From: Paenibacillus_AM sp052180255
GTDB taxonomy: Bacteria; Bacillota; Bacilli; Paenibacillales; NBRC-103111
Assembly: GCF_052180255.1 (NCBI RefSeq)
Contig: NZ_CP197466.1
Coordinates: 3,658,001 to 3,722,000 of the forward strand
Length of the DNA: 64,000 nt
Direction: 5' to 3'
Shown here: piece after piece, positions 25,592-34,292 of the stretch
Position numbering within the stretch: the stretch's first letter is position 1
Layout: every line of letters starts with the position of its first letter
The notes under the pieces: generated by a model
Databases searched by the model: none
Told to the model about the DNA's origin: nothing
What the model saw: only the letters and a program-made list of their open reading frames with translations
Made by a program: the position numbers and the translations under genes

Positions 25592-26902
25592 TTATGAGAA
25601 AAATTCAAAATACCCTTTTCCCTTTTCCTTCGCCCGGTAGAGCGCTGTGTCAGCATTCTTAATGAGTGCATCCGCATCATTGCCATCCGATGGAGCTCCT
25701 GCGATACCGATACTAACCCGAATTCCACTATCTTTCCCTTCAATGAGCAAGGGATCTGAAGTAAAGCTACTAATAATACGATCCGCAATACGAGCTACTG
25801 TATCTCGCTTCGGCATGTTCGTCAATAAAATGACAAATTCATCGCCACCAATACGAGCGACTAAATCCGTATCCCGAATATGTAATAGAAGACGAGCCGC
25901 TGCTGCCTTCAACATCTCATCACCTTGAATATGACCACACGAGTCATTTACCTTTTTAAATCCATCTAAATCTAAATAGAGTAACGCCAGCTCGGATGGA
26001 TTGCCTTCTGGACTTGCCAACTCCTGATTAAGCCGCTCTTGGAATTTCAAACGATTCGGTAGATTCGTAAGTGGATCGTGAAAAGCAATATGTTTCATAT
26101 AATTTTGCTCATACTTATTATCCGTAATATCAACAGCAACTCCATAGATGCTCGTTACTTGATCATTCGTTCGTACAGGTACCATGGACATATGCATAAT
26201 TTTCTTTGTGTAAGGGCTCTCATAGATCGGTATTTCAAAATGCTGTGCAAACCCATTCATGACAAGTTCAATATAATTATAAACTTCTGTTAATTCATCT
26301 GATTTCATAACCATAGAAAACAGCAATGGATTGGCTTCATCCTGAAGATTAAACATGTTTTTAAACATTTGATTCGCAAAAATGATTGTCCCGTTCGAAT
26401 CCAAAATGAACATTCCACATGAATCATCCATATAAATCAATTCATCATAAGTTTGATGAACATCCACACCCAAGCTGTCCAGCATCCGATTGGAAGTGAT
26501 CCCAAGATACTTATAGGCTAGTTGCTTGGAGTAGAACGAATTTTCATGCCAAAATAATCGATATGTATGATCACAACCTATTTTTCTAGCTAAACGCTCA
26601 ATTTGCATTTCCATAATCGGTCCATTGCAAAGAACAGCGCATTTCTTCACATAGTCCCGTAAAAAGATCATCAACTGTTCCAACAATACGTTAACTTCAG
26701 GTCGAAAAACGTAAGGCTTCCCATTCTTCATCATCATTCGATTATCAATGAGCAGCTTAATTGTGCCTTTTCTCATGCTAAGAACTTTCTCATGAACCAT
26801 AGGAATGAACTCAGCCAGATCTTGAATTGTAAGGTCACCACGTATTTGCCATGATAGCACTTGACTGTCAATATCCGCGTCTAGGATAAATTTACTAGTC
26901 AT
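25592..26902 (-). CDS. diguanylate cyclase with an N-terminal MEDS-like/STAS-like region and PAS domain
   Basis: 436 residues from the ATG at 26902, which follows GGGGG; an ATG eight codons upstream has no site. Residues 1-130 form an alpha/beta domain I cannot name with certainty (it resembles STAS/MEDS sensory regions). A PAS domain follows (about 140-265, C-G-M-F-I-L-D-S-N-G-T-I-I-F-A-N), then a GGDEF domain (about 275-435) with an intact G-G-D-E-F. It should make c-di-GMP. No membrane segment is seen, so it is cytosolic. Single gene. Confidence 0.88.
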   Translation of the reverse strand: MTSKFILDADIDSQVLSWQIRGDLTIQDLAEFIPMVHEKVLSMRKGTIKLLIDNRMMMKNGKPYVFRPEVNVLLEQLMIFLRDYVKKCAVLCNGPIMEMQIERLARKIGCDHTYRLFWHENSFYSKQLAYKYLGITSNRMLDSLGVDVHQTYDELIYMDDSCGMFILDSNGTIIFANQMFKNMFNLQDEANPLLFSMVMKSDELTEVYNYIELVMNGFAQHFEIPIYESPYTKKIMHMSMVPVRTNDQVTSIYGVAVDITDNKYEQNYMKHIAFHDPLTNLPNRLKFQERLNQELASPEGNPSELALLYLDLDGFKKVNDSCGHIQGDEMLKAAAARLLLHIRDTDLVARIGGDEFVILLTNMPKRDTVARIADRIISSFTSDPLLIEGKDSGIRVSIGIAGAPSDGNDADALIKNADTALYRAKEKGKGYFEFFS

Positions 26903-27028
26903 CTTAGCTACCCCCTGATCTACCATAATATTCTATAAGTATAGTGCAAAACAGGACATCTGTCATGTATATTAACTTATTTTTATAGGTCAATAGAACT
27001 ATTAGATAGCAAATGTGACAATAACGTG

Positions 27029-27589
27029 CTACTCACGACCTGCAAAAGACCTAGAAATTTGCTTCCGAAAAATCCGGTATGTTAGGCCCACATCCGCAAA
27101 GAATGCCATCATCGCAAGTGGACACAAGTGTAACCAGATGGGAGAAATCACTTGATAGATGGCTGCTACAATTGGATGCACCACGAAAAAAACGACAAGG
27201 GAAAGCAATACCCAGTACAAAGAAAACCGCATACAGACATGACCTTGCACTTGATAACGATACTCCGAGTAGTCCCACCATTTTTTATGAAATAGCTTGT
27301 GCAGCATGATCCCACTAACATATTCCACAGCAGATGGAACGAGGAAGCAGAGCAGTAGCAGGAAACTTAGATGGGGGTATTGATGAAGCAAGAACAGCAC
27401 GATGACAGGTGCAATCCCATACATCGGTTTGAACGGCCCTTGTAAGAAGCCCTTCTTCCTGAACGTTCCTGTTGTTACTTTGCTGTGCGTATTTTCGAGC
27501 AACCACCCTCCGAAAGCATAGACGATAAAATAAAAAAGCGTCGAAGGCCATGTGAGACTTTCAACTGTCAAGGTGACCATGTGCGTCAT
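27029..27589 (-). CDS. CmpB-family (ABC_trans_CmpB) membrane protein
   Basis: 186 residues with five hydrophobic segments. The first holds F-Y-F-I-V-Y-A-F-G-G-W-L-L-E; K-G-F-L-Q-G-P-F-K-P-M-Y-G follows, and later W-W-D-Y-S. These are the signatures of the putative ABC-transporter permease family CmpB, a name that is historical; no ATPase is adjacent and the function is unknown. Confidence 0.8.
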   Translation of the reverse strand: MTHMVTLTVESLTWPSTLFYFIVYAFGGWLLENTHSKVTTGTFRKKGFLQGPFKPMYGIAPVIVLFLLHQYPHLSFLLLLCFLVPSAVEYVSGIMLHKLFHKKWWDYSEYRYQVQGHVCMRFSLYWVLLSLVVFFVVHPIVAAIYQVISPIWLHLCPLAMMAFFADVGLTYRIFRKQISRSFAGRE

Positions 27590-27656
27590 TTCCTCTCGAT
27601 GTAAAATCTGGAATGTGTTTTATAGTATGAGAAAAGACGCGTGGGGTTATTCATGG

Positions 27657-27773
27657 GAGCTGGTGCTACGAACGAAAGTATGTGCTTACGGGGGTGGGGA
27701 GCTGGTGCTACGGCGAAAGTATGTGGTTACGGAGTTGAGGAGCTGGCGCTACGGCGAAAGTATGTGCTTACGG
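27657..27773 (+). repeat. three tandem copies of a 41-42-bp repeat
   Basis: Units start at 27657, 27699 and 27740 (GAGCTGGTGCTACG then GAAAGTATGTGCTTACGG). They differ by a few bases. The last unit supplies the left outer arm of the adjoining structured element (27756-27864), so this arm seems to have been amplified. Confidence 0.85.
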
Positions 27774-27864
27774 TCGCTGTTGAACTTGTGTTCCTTGGAT
27801 TAGGTTAGTATAGTTGGAACATAAGTTCAAAGGCGAGCACTTCGCTCCTCCAGCACATTCTTTC
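27756..27864 (+). repeat. structured repeat element, copy A
   Basis: Outer arms 27756-27768 (GAAAGTATGTGCT) and 27852-27864 (AGCACATTCTTTC) pair with one mismatch. Inside come the conserved GGTCGCTG, the inner 15-bp stem 27780-27794 / 27816-27830 (TTGAACTTGTGTTCC against GGAACATAAGTTCAA), a loop with GATTAGGTT, and the conserved AGGCGAGCACTTCGCTCC. Other copies share the conserved parts but have different, still self-complementary stems. It lies downstream of lpdA. Confidence 0.8.
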
Positions 27865-27931
27865 TCCTACGCTCCATCTCCCCTCTCTTCGATGTCTTAC
27901 GATTGTGATAGTCGCATCCACGTAAGACGGA

Positions 27932-28045
27932 GGGACGACTAACTCCTGGAAAGCGAAGCGGCACGCCTTTGAAATTGTATTCCCACCTTCCAATCTCATC
28001 AGAGGAATACAATTTCAACAGCGTGTGGAAGGATTTAGTCGTCCC
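27932..28045 (-). repeat. structured repeat element, copy D
   Basis: Read on the minus strand. Outer arms 27932-27947 (GGGACGACTAACTCCT) and 28030-28045 (AGGATTTAGTCGTCCC) pair with one mismatch; the inner arms 27969-27983 (TTGAAATTGTATTCC) and 28004-28018 pair perfectly over 15 bp. The conserved CGCTGTTGAA and TTCAAAGGCG flanks are kept, but the loop differs from the other copies. It faces copy A in inverted orientation. Confidence 0.8.
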
Positions 28046-28070
28046 GCAGTCGCTACACAGACAAGCACGC

Positions 28071-28106
28071 AAAAAAAACGCCTTCCATTATAAATGGTAA
28101 GACGTT
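28071..28106 (-). terminator. terminator of lpdA / the gcvH operon
   Basis: Hairpin AACG-C-CTTCCATT / AATGGTAAG-A-CGTT preceded on the left by eight A, giving the U-tract for leftward transcription, 27 bases past the lpdA stop. Confidence 0.75.
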
Positions 28107-28132
28107 CTTCTAATTGATATGCAATTTGCAAC

Positions 28133-29557
28133 TTACATCCCTATTGCTTTGCCATCAACCGCGAGCATCGCTTCTCCGATGATTTCGGATAACGTCGGGT
28201 GCGGATGGATCATTTTACCGACTTGAAGAGAAGTCGCTTGTAGGAATTGCGCTAGAGATGCTTCCGAAATATGTTCGGTTACATGCGGCCCAATCATATG
28301 CACGCCAAGAATATCATGTGTGTTCTTGTCTGTGATGACTTTGGCAAAACCGTCCGCTTCTCCATGAACAAGTGCTTTACCTAGTGCCTTGAACGAGATC
28401 TTCCCAGTCTGCACTTCATATCCTTGTGCGATTGCTTGCTCTTCTGTCCAGCCCACAGATGCAATTTCAGGACGCCCATATATACAACGTGGAATATTAT
28501 GCAGCAATTGTCCTGCTTCATGTTCACCGTGGATGTGCTCAGCAGCGATGATCCCTTCATGACTTGCCACATGTGCCAACTGCAGTCCACCATTCACATC
28601 ACCTATCGCATAAATATGCGGGATAGAAGTGAGCATGCATGGATCAACGGTAATCACGCCTTTTTCAACCTTAACGCCTATTTCTTCTAAACCAATCTGC
28701 TCAATGTTCGCTTGTCGACCAACACTGACTAGCGCTCGCTCAGCTTCTAGTTCTTTGATCGTGCCAAGATGCTCAACTTGCATGTGAACCGTGCTTGACT
28801 CTTCATTCACAGTAACCGTTTCCGCTAACAGCTTCGCACCTGTTAGAATCTGAACACCACGCTTAAGCAGAAGTCGGCGAAGTTCTTTGGATACATCCGC
28901 ATCTTCTAATGGAACAAGACGATCTGCATACTCGACAATGGTCACTTTTACACCAAAATCACTCAGCATCGATGCCCATTCAATTCCAATCACACCACCG
29001 CCTACGATAAGGATAGAACGGGGGAGATTGTCCATTTCAAGCGCTTCATCACTCGTCATCACATATTGCCCGTCAATTGTCAGACCAGGTAGTGATCTCG
29101 GGCGCGATCCAGTTGCAATAATAAGATCTTTATAGCCAAGGACGACATCATCCGCATCTTGGGATTCTACAACAACTGCACCACTCATCGATGAATCGAC
29201 TTGTTGGTTAGTCAGCTTTCCATGACCGATGATGACATCAACTTTATTCTTTTTCATTAAAAACTGTGTTCCGGAATGAAGTTGTTCAATAATTTTCTGT
29301 TTGCGTGCTTGTACGAGTGCAAAGTCCAATTGAAAATCATTCGCCACAATCCCAAAACTCTCGCTATGTTTGAAGTTTGTGTAGACTTCCGCGCTGCGTA
29401 AGAGCGATTTACTTGGAATACAACCTTTATGCAAACAAGTACCACCAAGGCGTTCCCGCTCTACAACAGCAACCGTCTTCCCAAGTTGGGATAGGCGTAT
29501 AGCAGCCACATAACCACCAGGACCTCCACCAAGCACTACCGCATCATACGTTTTCAT
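28133..29557 (-). CDS. lpdA: dihydrolipoyl dehydrogenase (L-protein)
   Basis: 474 residues. FAD site G-G-G-P-G-G-Y-V-A-A-I near the start, redox disulphide in G-G-T-C-L-H-K-G-C-I-P-S-K, NAD site G-G-G-V-I-G-I-E-W-A, and the C-terminal H-P-H-P-T-L-S-E active-site His-Glu pair. It reoxidises dihydrolipoyl groups. Its place last in a gcvH-lipA-sdaAB-sdaAA-lpdA series suggests that it serves glycine cleavage here rather than a 2-oxoacid dehydrogenase. GGAGG lies before the ATG. Confidence 0.95.
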   Translation of the reverse strand: MKTYDAVVLGGGPGGYVAAIRLSQLGKTVAVVERERLGGTCLHKGCIPSKSLLRSAEVYTNFKHSESFGIVANDFQLDFALVQARKQKIIEQLHSGTQFLMKKNKVDVIIGHGKLTNQQVDSSMSGAVVVESQDADDVVLGYKDLIIATGSRPRSLPGLTIDGQYVMTSDEALEMDNLPRSILIVGGGVIGIEWASMLSDFGVKVTIVEYADRLVPLEDADVSKELRRLLLKRGVQILTGAKLLAETVTVNEESSTVHMQVEHLGTIKELEAERALVSVGRQANIEQIGLEEIGVKVEKGVITVDPCMLTSIPHIYAIGDVNGGLQLAHVASHEGIIAAEHIHGEHEAGQLLHNIPRCIYGRPEIASVGWTEEQAIAQGYEVQTGKISFKALGKALVHGEADGFAKVITDKNTHDILGVHMIGPHVTEHISEASLAQFLQATSLQVGKMIHPHPTLSEIIGEAMLAVDGKAIGM

Positions 29558-29575
29558 GCTGATCCTCCTACCGCC

Positions 29576-30463
29576 CTAGCTTTTTGTATTTTTTTGACGA
29601 AGCTCATACATAATTTTGCGACCCGTCGGCGTCTGTGCCAATCCGCCTTGTGCCGTTTCCCTATGCTTGCTTGGCATTGCGGTTCCGACCTCAAGCATCA
29701 CATCAATAACCTCATCTGATGGAATCACGCTGCGAACACCTGCAAGTGCCATATCTGCTGCCGCTAAGGCATTGACTGCACCGAATCCGTTGCGTACGAT
29801 ACATGGAATTTCCACAAGTCCGCCAACTGGATCACAGATGAGCCCGAGTGTATTTTTAAGCGCAAGGCCGACTGCATGAATGGATTGTTCCACCGTTCCG
29901 CCACGAAGTTCAACCATCGCTCCTGCCGCCATTCCAATCGCAGAACCGATTTCAGCCTGACAACCGCCTTCTGCACCTGAAATAAATGAGTTATTCGCAA
30001 TGACATAACCAATCGCACCCGCACAAAATAGGCCGTGAACGAGATGATCATCATCCCAGCCGAATCGCTCCTGCGCACTGACGAACATACCTGGAATAAT
30101 GCCGCAAGAACCTGCTGTTGGTGTTGCAATAATCCGTCCCATTGAGGCATTTACCTCTGATACACCAAGTGCATAAGCCATCGCTCGACAAGCAATTTCA
30201 CCACTGGCTGTTTCCGTCACGTTCATATAGGCAAGCACACGCTGCGCATCCCCACCTGTAAGTCCGCTTCGCGAAATCGTAGATTCCGTCAGCCCTTTAT
30301 GAACAGCTTCCTTCATAATCTGGTAATACGCCGCCATTTGTGTGAATACTTCTTCCGGCGATTGACCAGACTCTGCAATCTGCTCATCCAACATAATCTG
30401 TGAAATCGTTTTCGATTCCACTCGGCATAACTCGTTTAACTCCGTAAGATTACGAAATCGCAC
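29576..30463 (-). CDS. sdaAA: L-serine dehydratase alpha subunit (copy 2)
   Basis: 295 residues, closely similar to the copy at 17.9-18.7 kb throughout, with the same cysteines in A-G-S-C-G-I-I-P-G, L-F-C-A-G-A-I-G and L-I-C-D-P-V-G-G. It starts with GTG behind GGAG, 7 bases after sdaAB. Set between lipA and lpdA, it would turn serine made from glycine into pyruvate and ammonia. Confidence 0.95.
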   Translation of the reverse strand: MRFRNLTELNELCRVESKTISQIMLDEQIAESGQSPEEVFTQMAAYYQIMKEAVHKGLTESTISRSGLTGGDAQRVLAYMNVTETASGEIACRAMAYALGVSEVNASMGRIIATPTAGSCGIIPGMFVSAQERFGWDDDHLVHGLFCAGAIGYVIANNSFISGAEGGCQAEIGSAIGMAAGAMVELRGGTVEQSIHAVGLALKNTLGLICDPVGGLVEIPCIVRNGFGAVNALAAADMALAGVRSVIPSDEVIDVMLEVGTAMPSKHRETAQGGLAQTPTGRKIMYELRQKNTKS

Positions 30464-30470
30464 TTACGTC

Positions 30471-31145
30471 TCAGCTCCTTCTAGTCAAATCAATGACCGA
30501 AACTTTCACAATGTTAGGCAAACGCTGAATCGTCTCTTGCACCTGATGCGTTATCGGTGTATCGAGTTCAATAACCGTCATAGCCTCACCATTCCTGCGT
30601 TTACGATCCACATCCATATAGCCAATGTTTAAACCAAAGACGCTTAACACATTTGTTATCTGTGCAATAACCCCTGTGGAGTCAACATGTATAATGACCA
30701 GAGTTGGAAACTCCCCCGTACACTGCACATCGAATCCATTCATCGCATGAACAACAATGTTCCCGCCACCAATGGAAGCACCGAGCACCTCAGCATACTT
30801 ATCTCCTGCCCAAAGTTCTAGCTTAGCTGTGTTCGGATGCGGGCAATTACCGGTTGTTGGAACAAAACTCACTTCAACCCCAGCCTGCTCCGCCTCTTGA
30901 AAAGAGTTCCTTATTCGTGGATCATCCGTCTCATAATCGAGTAAACCACCGATCAAAGCCAGATCCGTGCCATGCCCTTGATACGTTTCGGCAAAAGAGC
31001 CATACAACAAGATTCGAACCCGCTCTGGCTGAACGCCTAATAACTGTCTAGCTACCCGACCAATACGAATCGCTCCTGCTGTATGCGAACTAGAAGGCCC
31101 AACCATGGCTGGACCTATAATGGAGAACACATTTTTAAAGCGCAT
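30471..31145 (-). CDS. sdaAB: L-serine dehydratase beta subunit (copy 2)
   Basis: 224 residues with I-G-P-A-M-V-G-P-S-S-S-H-T-A-G-A near the start and a C-terminal ACT domain (I-I-H-V-D-S-T-G-V-I-A). It pairs with the alpha subunit that follows and lies 29 bases after lipA, so it is very likely in the same leftward operon as gcvH and lipA. Confidence 0.95.
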   Translation of the reverse strand: MRFKNVFSIIGPAMVGPSSSHTAGAIRIGRVARQLLGVQPERVRILLYGSFAETYQGHGTDLALIGGLLDYETDDPRIRNSFQEAEQAGVEVSFVPTTGNCPHPNTAKLELWAGDKYAEVLGASIGGGNIVVHAMNGFDVQCTGEFPTLVIIHVDSTGVIAQITNVLSVFGLNIGYMDVDRKRRNGEAMTVIELDTPITHQVQETIQRLPNIVKVSVIDLTRRS

Positions 31146-31174
31146 GCGCTTTCCCTACTTCCTATTGGACTTCC

Positions 31175-32056
31175 CTATGAATGGCTTTGCTTAAGAGCCC
31201 CTTCAACTTGTTCATGGGCATGATACGAACTACGAACGAGCGGTCCTGATTCCACATGGGAGAAGCCGAGTTGCAATCCTTCCACTTTGAACTGCTTAAA
31301 TTCATCAGGTGTGTAATACTTCTGAACTTTCAAATGCTTCTCGGTCGGCTGCAAATACTGTCCTATGGTCAGAATATTACATCCTGAAGCACGCAGGTCT
31401 CTCATGCTGTCAATCACTTCATCTGCACTTTCACCTAAACCGACCATTATGCCGGATTTCGTCATCTGTTCAGGTCGAATGTCCTTTGCGTTACGTAAAA
31501 ATTGTAAGGAACGCTCATACTTCGCTTTTGCCCGAACTTGATCAGATAAGCGGCTCACCGTCTCTAGATTATGGTTCAGAATATCAGGCTTTGCTTCCAA
31601 CACAATTTCAAGTAACTCTTTCTTCCCGCTAAAATCAGGTGTCAGTACTTCAATGCTCGTGAGTGGATTACGCGCTCTTACTGCCTCAATCGTTGCCTTG
31701 AACATGCCTGCCCCTTCATCACGTAGATCATCACGTGCAACCGATGTGATCACAACATGTTTAAGCCCCATTTCCTGCGTGGAAATGGCTACATGTTCGG
31801 GCTCTTCCAAATCAAGTTCAGTTGGCAATCCCGTTGTGACCGCACAGAATCGGCAAGCTCTCGTGCAAATTTTACCTAAAATCATAAAAGTTGCTGTTCG
31901 ATTACTCCAACACTCATAAATGTTCGGACACTTTGCTTCCTCACATACCGTATGCAACTTACGTCCACGCATCATCGATTTGATGTCACTGAAGCTTTCG
32001 CTTGTGCGAAGCGATATTTTGAGCCAATCCGGCTTACGTTCTCTCGTCTGCTGCAT
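31175..32056 (-). CDS. lipA: lipoyl synthase
   Basis: 293 residues, radical-SAM enzyme that inserts two sulphurs into an octanoyl group bound to a lipoyl domain, here presumably GcvH. The auxiliary-cluster motif C-E-E-A-K-C-P-N-I-Y-E-C and the radical SAM motif C-T-R-A-C-R-F-C are both intact, as is the C-terminal R-S-S-Y-H-A. GGAGAGG precedes the ATG. It lies 14 bases after gcvH, which links cofactor synthesis to its acceptor protein. Confidence 0.96.
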   Translation of the reverse strand: MQQTRERKPDWLKISLRTSESFSDIKSMMRGRKLHTVCEEAKCPNIYECWSNRTATFMILGKICTRACRFCAVTTGLPTELDLEEPEHVAISTQEMGLKHVVITSVARDDLRDEGAGMFKATIEAVRARNPLTSIEVLTPDFSGKKELLEIVLEAKPDILNHNLETVSRLSDQVRAKAKYERSLQFLRNAKDIRPEQMTKSGIMVGLGESADEVIDSMRDLRASGCNILTIGQYLQPTEKHLKVQKYYTPDEFKQFKVEGLQLGFSHVESGPLVRSSYHAHEQVEGALKQSHS

Positions 32057-32070
32057 CGGAAATTCCTCTC

Positions 32071-32463
32071 CTACTCTTCAGTGAAAGCTTTGTACTCATC
32101 ACCTGTAAGTAGACCTGTTACTGCTGCCTCTGCTCCACCTTCAACTTCAACTTCAACCATCCAACCTTGTCCATACGGCTCGTTGTTAACCAGTTCAGGC
32201 TGATCAATTAGATCCGAGTTTACTTTCGTCACTGTTCCGGATACGGGTGAGAATACGTCAGATACCGTCTTAACGGACTCGATTGTTCCAAGGCTCTCTC
32301 CGTCTTTTACGTTCATGCCAACTTCAGGCAATTCTACGAATACAATGTCACCCAATTGGCTTTGTGCAAAATAGGAAATACCAATGCGGATTGTGTTCGC
32401 GTCTACGATTTCTGCCCACTCGTGATCTTTGCTGTACCATACGTTTTGTTTAATTTCGCTCAT
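32071..32463 (-). CDS. gcvH: glycine cleavage system H protein
   Basis: 130 residues. The lipoyl-accepting lysine is in G-T-I-E-S-V-K-T-V-S-D-V. The protein carries the aminomethyl group from GcvP to GcvT and is recycled by LpdA. GAGG lies 10 bases before the ATG. It heads the leftward series gcvH-lipA-sdaAB-sdaAA-lpdA. Between it and glyA lie 550 bases with two structured repeats, so it may have its own promoter or be a read-through product of the glyA riboswitch transcript. Confidence 0.96.
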   Translation of the reverse strand: MSEIKQNVWYSKDHEWAEIVDANTIRIGISYFAQSQLGDIVFVELPEVGMNVKDGESLGTIESVKTVSDVFSPVSGTVTKVNSDLIDQPELVNNEPYGQGWMVEVEVEGGAEAAVTGLLTGDEYKAFTEE

Positions 32464-32548
32464 GATTGAATAACCTCACTTTTATAGTTTGTATGTTGGA
32501 AAAATGATTTATAGTGTGCACTGCTGGGTTCGAGCGTTAAAGGCGCTC

Positions 32549-32665
32549 AGGTGAAAAGGAATGCCTCTGGTCGCTGTTGAATCCGTGTCCCTTGATTAGG
32601 TTGATAAGGAGGGGACACGGATTCAAAGGCGAACACTTCGTTCCGCCGGCATTTCCTTTTCACCT
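32549..32665 (+). repeat. structured repeat element, copy B
   Basis: Outer arms 32549-32565 (AGGTGAAAAGGAATGCC) and 32648-32665 pair, with one extra T. Conserved GGTCGCTG precedes the inner 15-bp perfect stem 32577-32591 / 32612-32626 (TTGAATCCGTGTCCC). The loop TTGATTAGGTTGATAAGG (32592-32609) is perfectly complementary to the loop of copy C. Conserved AGGCGAACACTTCGTTCC follows. Confidence 0.85.
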
Positions 32666-32797
32666 TCGCTTACCATTGACGCCGGCAGCTACTTACTTAC
32701 TAATGAGTGCCTTCAATGAATCCCTTCAATGATTCGCTCCAGCAGTTTTCTTTCTTGCCTTCGCTCACTTGCGAAGTCTGACCTTTTTTAAGGACGA

Positions 32798-33003
32798 GTG
32801 TGTTCAAAAAGTTAAAACGGAGGAGAAAAGATGCACTGGAGGAGCGCAGCGTTCGCCTTTGAAAGCATGAAATCCCCTTATCAACCTAATCAAAATTTCA
32901 TGCTTTCAACAGCGACCTCAAAGGTTTTCCGAAGGAAAACTTGCTTCGAAAGCATATGCTAAGTGCTTCTTTTCTACGCAGTGGCCCAACTTTTTGAACA
33001 CAC
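32798..33003 (-). repeat. structured repeat element, copy C
   Basis: Read on the minus strand. Outermost arms 32798-32813 / 32988-33003 (GTGTGTTCAAAAAGTT) pair perfectly over 16 bp; second arms 32824-32837 / 32962-32975 pair with one mismatch; inner arms 32859-32873 / 32895-32909 (TTGAAAGCATGAAAT) pair perfectly over 15 bp. Loop 32876-32893 matches copy B. An extra small hairpin (GGTTTTCC/GGAAAACC-like, near 32922-32941) sits on one side. It ends 11 bases from the glyA stop codon. Confidence 0.85.
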
Positions 33004-33013
33004 GCACACGCTC

Positions 33014-34252
33014 TTAGTACTTAAACAGCGGAAAGCTAGAGCTGAGCTCCTTTACTTGCTTCGCTACATTTTCAGAAACTGCGGCATCGCCTTGGTGCTT
33101 TAGGGTTGTCGCGATAAGCTTCGCAAGTGTACGCATTTCAGGCTCACGCATGCCTCTTGTTGTTAATGCAGGTGTACCAATACGTACGCCGCTTGTGACA
33201 AATGGGCTTTGTGGATCACCAGGAATCGTATTTTTGTTAACGGTGATGCCTACATGTTCTAGCATGGCTTCGGCTTGTTTGCCCGTTAGTTCCCATGGGC
33301 GTGTATCGAGCAGCATCAGATGGTTATCTGTTCCGCCAGATACGATAGCTGCGCCTTCTTCGATCAATGATGCTGCAAGTAGGCTTGCATTGCGAACGAC
33401 TTGCTCGGCATAAACTTTGAAGGATGGCTGCAAAGCTTCTTTGAACGAAACTGCTTTACCAGCGATGACATGCATCAGTGGGCCGCCTTGAATACCTGGG
33501 AAAATGGATTTATTCAAACCTTTGATCATATCGGCATCATTCGTAAGCAACAAGCCACCCCGAGGACCACGCAGTGTCTTATGGGTTGTACTTGTTACAA
33601 CATCTGCGTACGGTACTGGTGATGGATGCAGCCCAGCAGCGACAAGTCCTGCAATATGCGCCATATCGACCATCAGCTTCGCGCCGATTTGATCTGCAAT
33701 CTCTTTGAATTTAGCAAAATCAATTGTACGTGCATATGCACTTGCACCCGCAATGATGAGGGCTGGACGCTCTTTCTTTGCAAGCGCCTCCAATTGATCG
33801 TAGTCAATCCGATGTGTATCTTCACGTACACCATAAGATACAACATCAAACCATTTACCTGACATGCTGACCGGGCTACCATGCGTCAAGTGCCCACCCT
33901 CAGATAAATTCATGCCCATGATCTTGTCGCCCGGCTTCAACAGGTGGAACATAACCGCCATATTCGCTTGTGCGCCTGAGTGTGGCTGAACATTCGCATA
34001 CCCTGCATGAAATAATTCTTTTGCACGCTCAATTGCAAGCGTCTCTACTTCATCCACGAACTCACAGCCGCCATAGTATCTTTTTCCTGGATACCCCTCA
34101 GCGTATTTGTTCGTCAGTTCGGATCCCATTGCTGTGAGTACATCCGGACTCACAATATTCTCCGATGCGATAAGTTCAAGCGTTGTTAATTGTCTGTTCT
34201 TTTCCTTGGATATGGCTTCAAAAATTTCTGAATCGTGTTCATACAGGCTCAA
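33014..34252 (-). CDS. glyA: serine hydroxymethyltransferase
   Basis: 412 residues. PLP-dependent enzyme that interconverts glycine plus methylene-THF with serine plus THF. The PLP lysine lies in V-T-S-T-T-H-K-T-L-R-G-P-R-G-G, and D-M-A-H-I-A-G-L is present. It starts with TTG, 9 bases after GGAGG. A tandem glycine riboswitch and terminator precede it. With neighbouring glycine cleavage and serine dehydratase genes it likely works in the glycine-to-serine direction. Confidence 0.96.
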   Translation of the reverse strand: MSLYEHDSEIFEAISKEKNRQLTTLELIASENIVSPDVLTAMGSELTNKYAEGYPGKRYYGGCEFVDEVETLAIERAKELFHAGYANVQPHSGAQANMAVMFHLLKPGDKIMGMNLSEGGHLTHGSPVSMSGKWFDVVSYGVREDTHRIDYDQLEALAKKERPALIIAGASAYARTIDFAKFKEIADQIGAKLMVDMAHIAGLVAAGLHPSPVPYADVVTSTTHKTLRGPRGGLLLTNDADMIKGLNKSIFPGIQGGPLMHVIAGKAVSFKEALQPSFKVYAEQVVRNASLLAASLIEEGAAIVSGGTDNHLMLLDTRPWELTGKQAEAMLEHVGITVNKNTIPGDPQSPFVTSGVRIGTPALTTRGMREPEMRTLAKLIATTLKHQGDAAVSENVAKQVKELSSSFPLFKY

Positions 34253-34292
34253 ATGTGTATACCTCCAAAAGTGAATTTCTCTTCCGTATCAC

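Noticed and set aside
27552..28072. Short frames on both strands across 27.55-28.07 kb
   Set aside because: They fall on the tandem repeats and elements A and D; their openness follows from repeat sequence, not coding.
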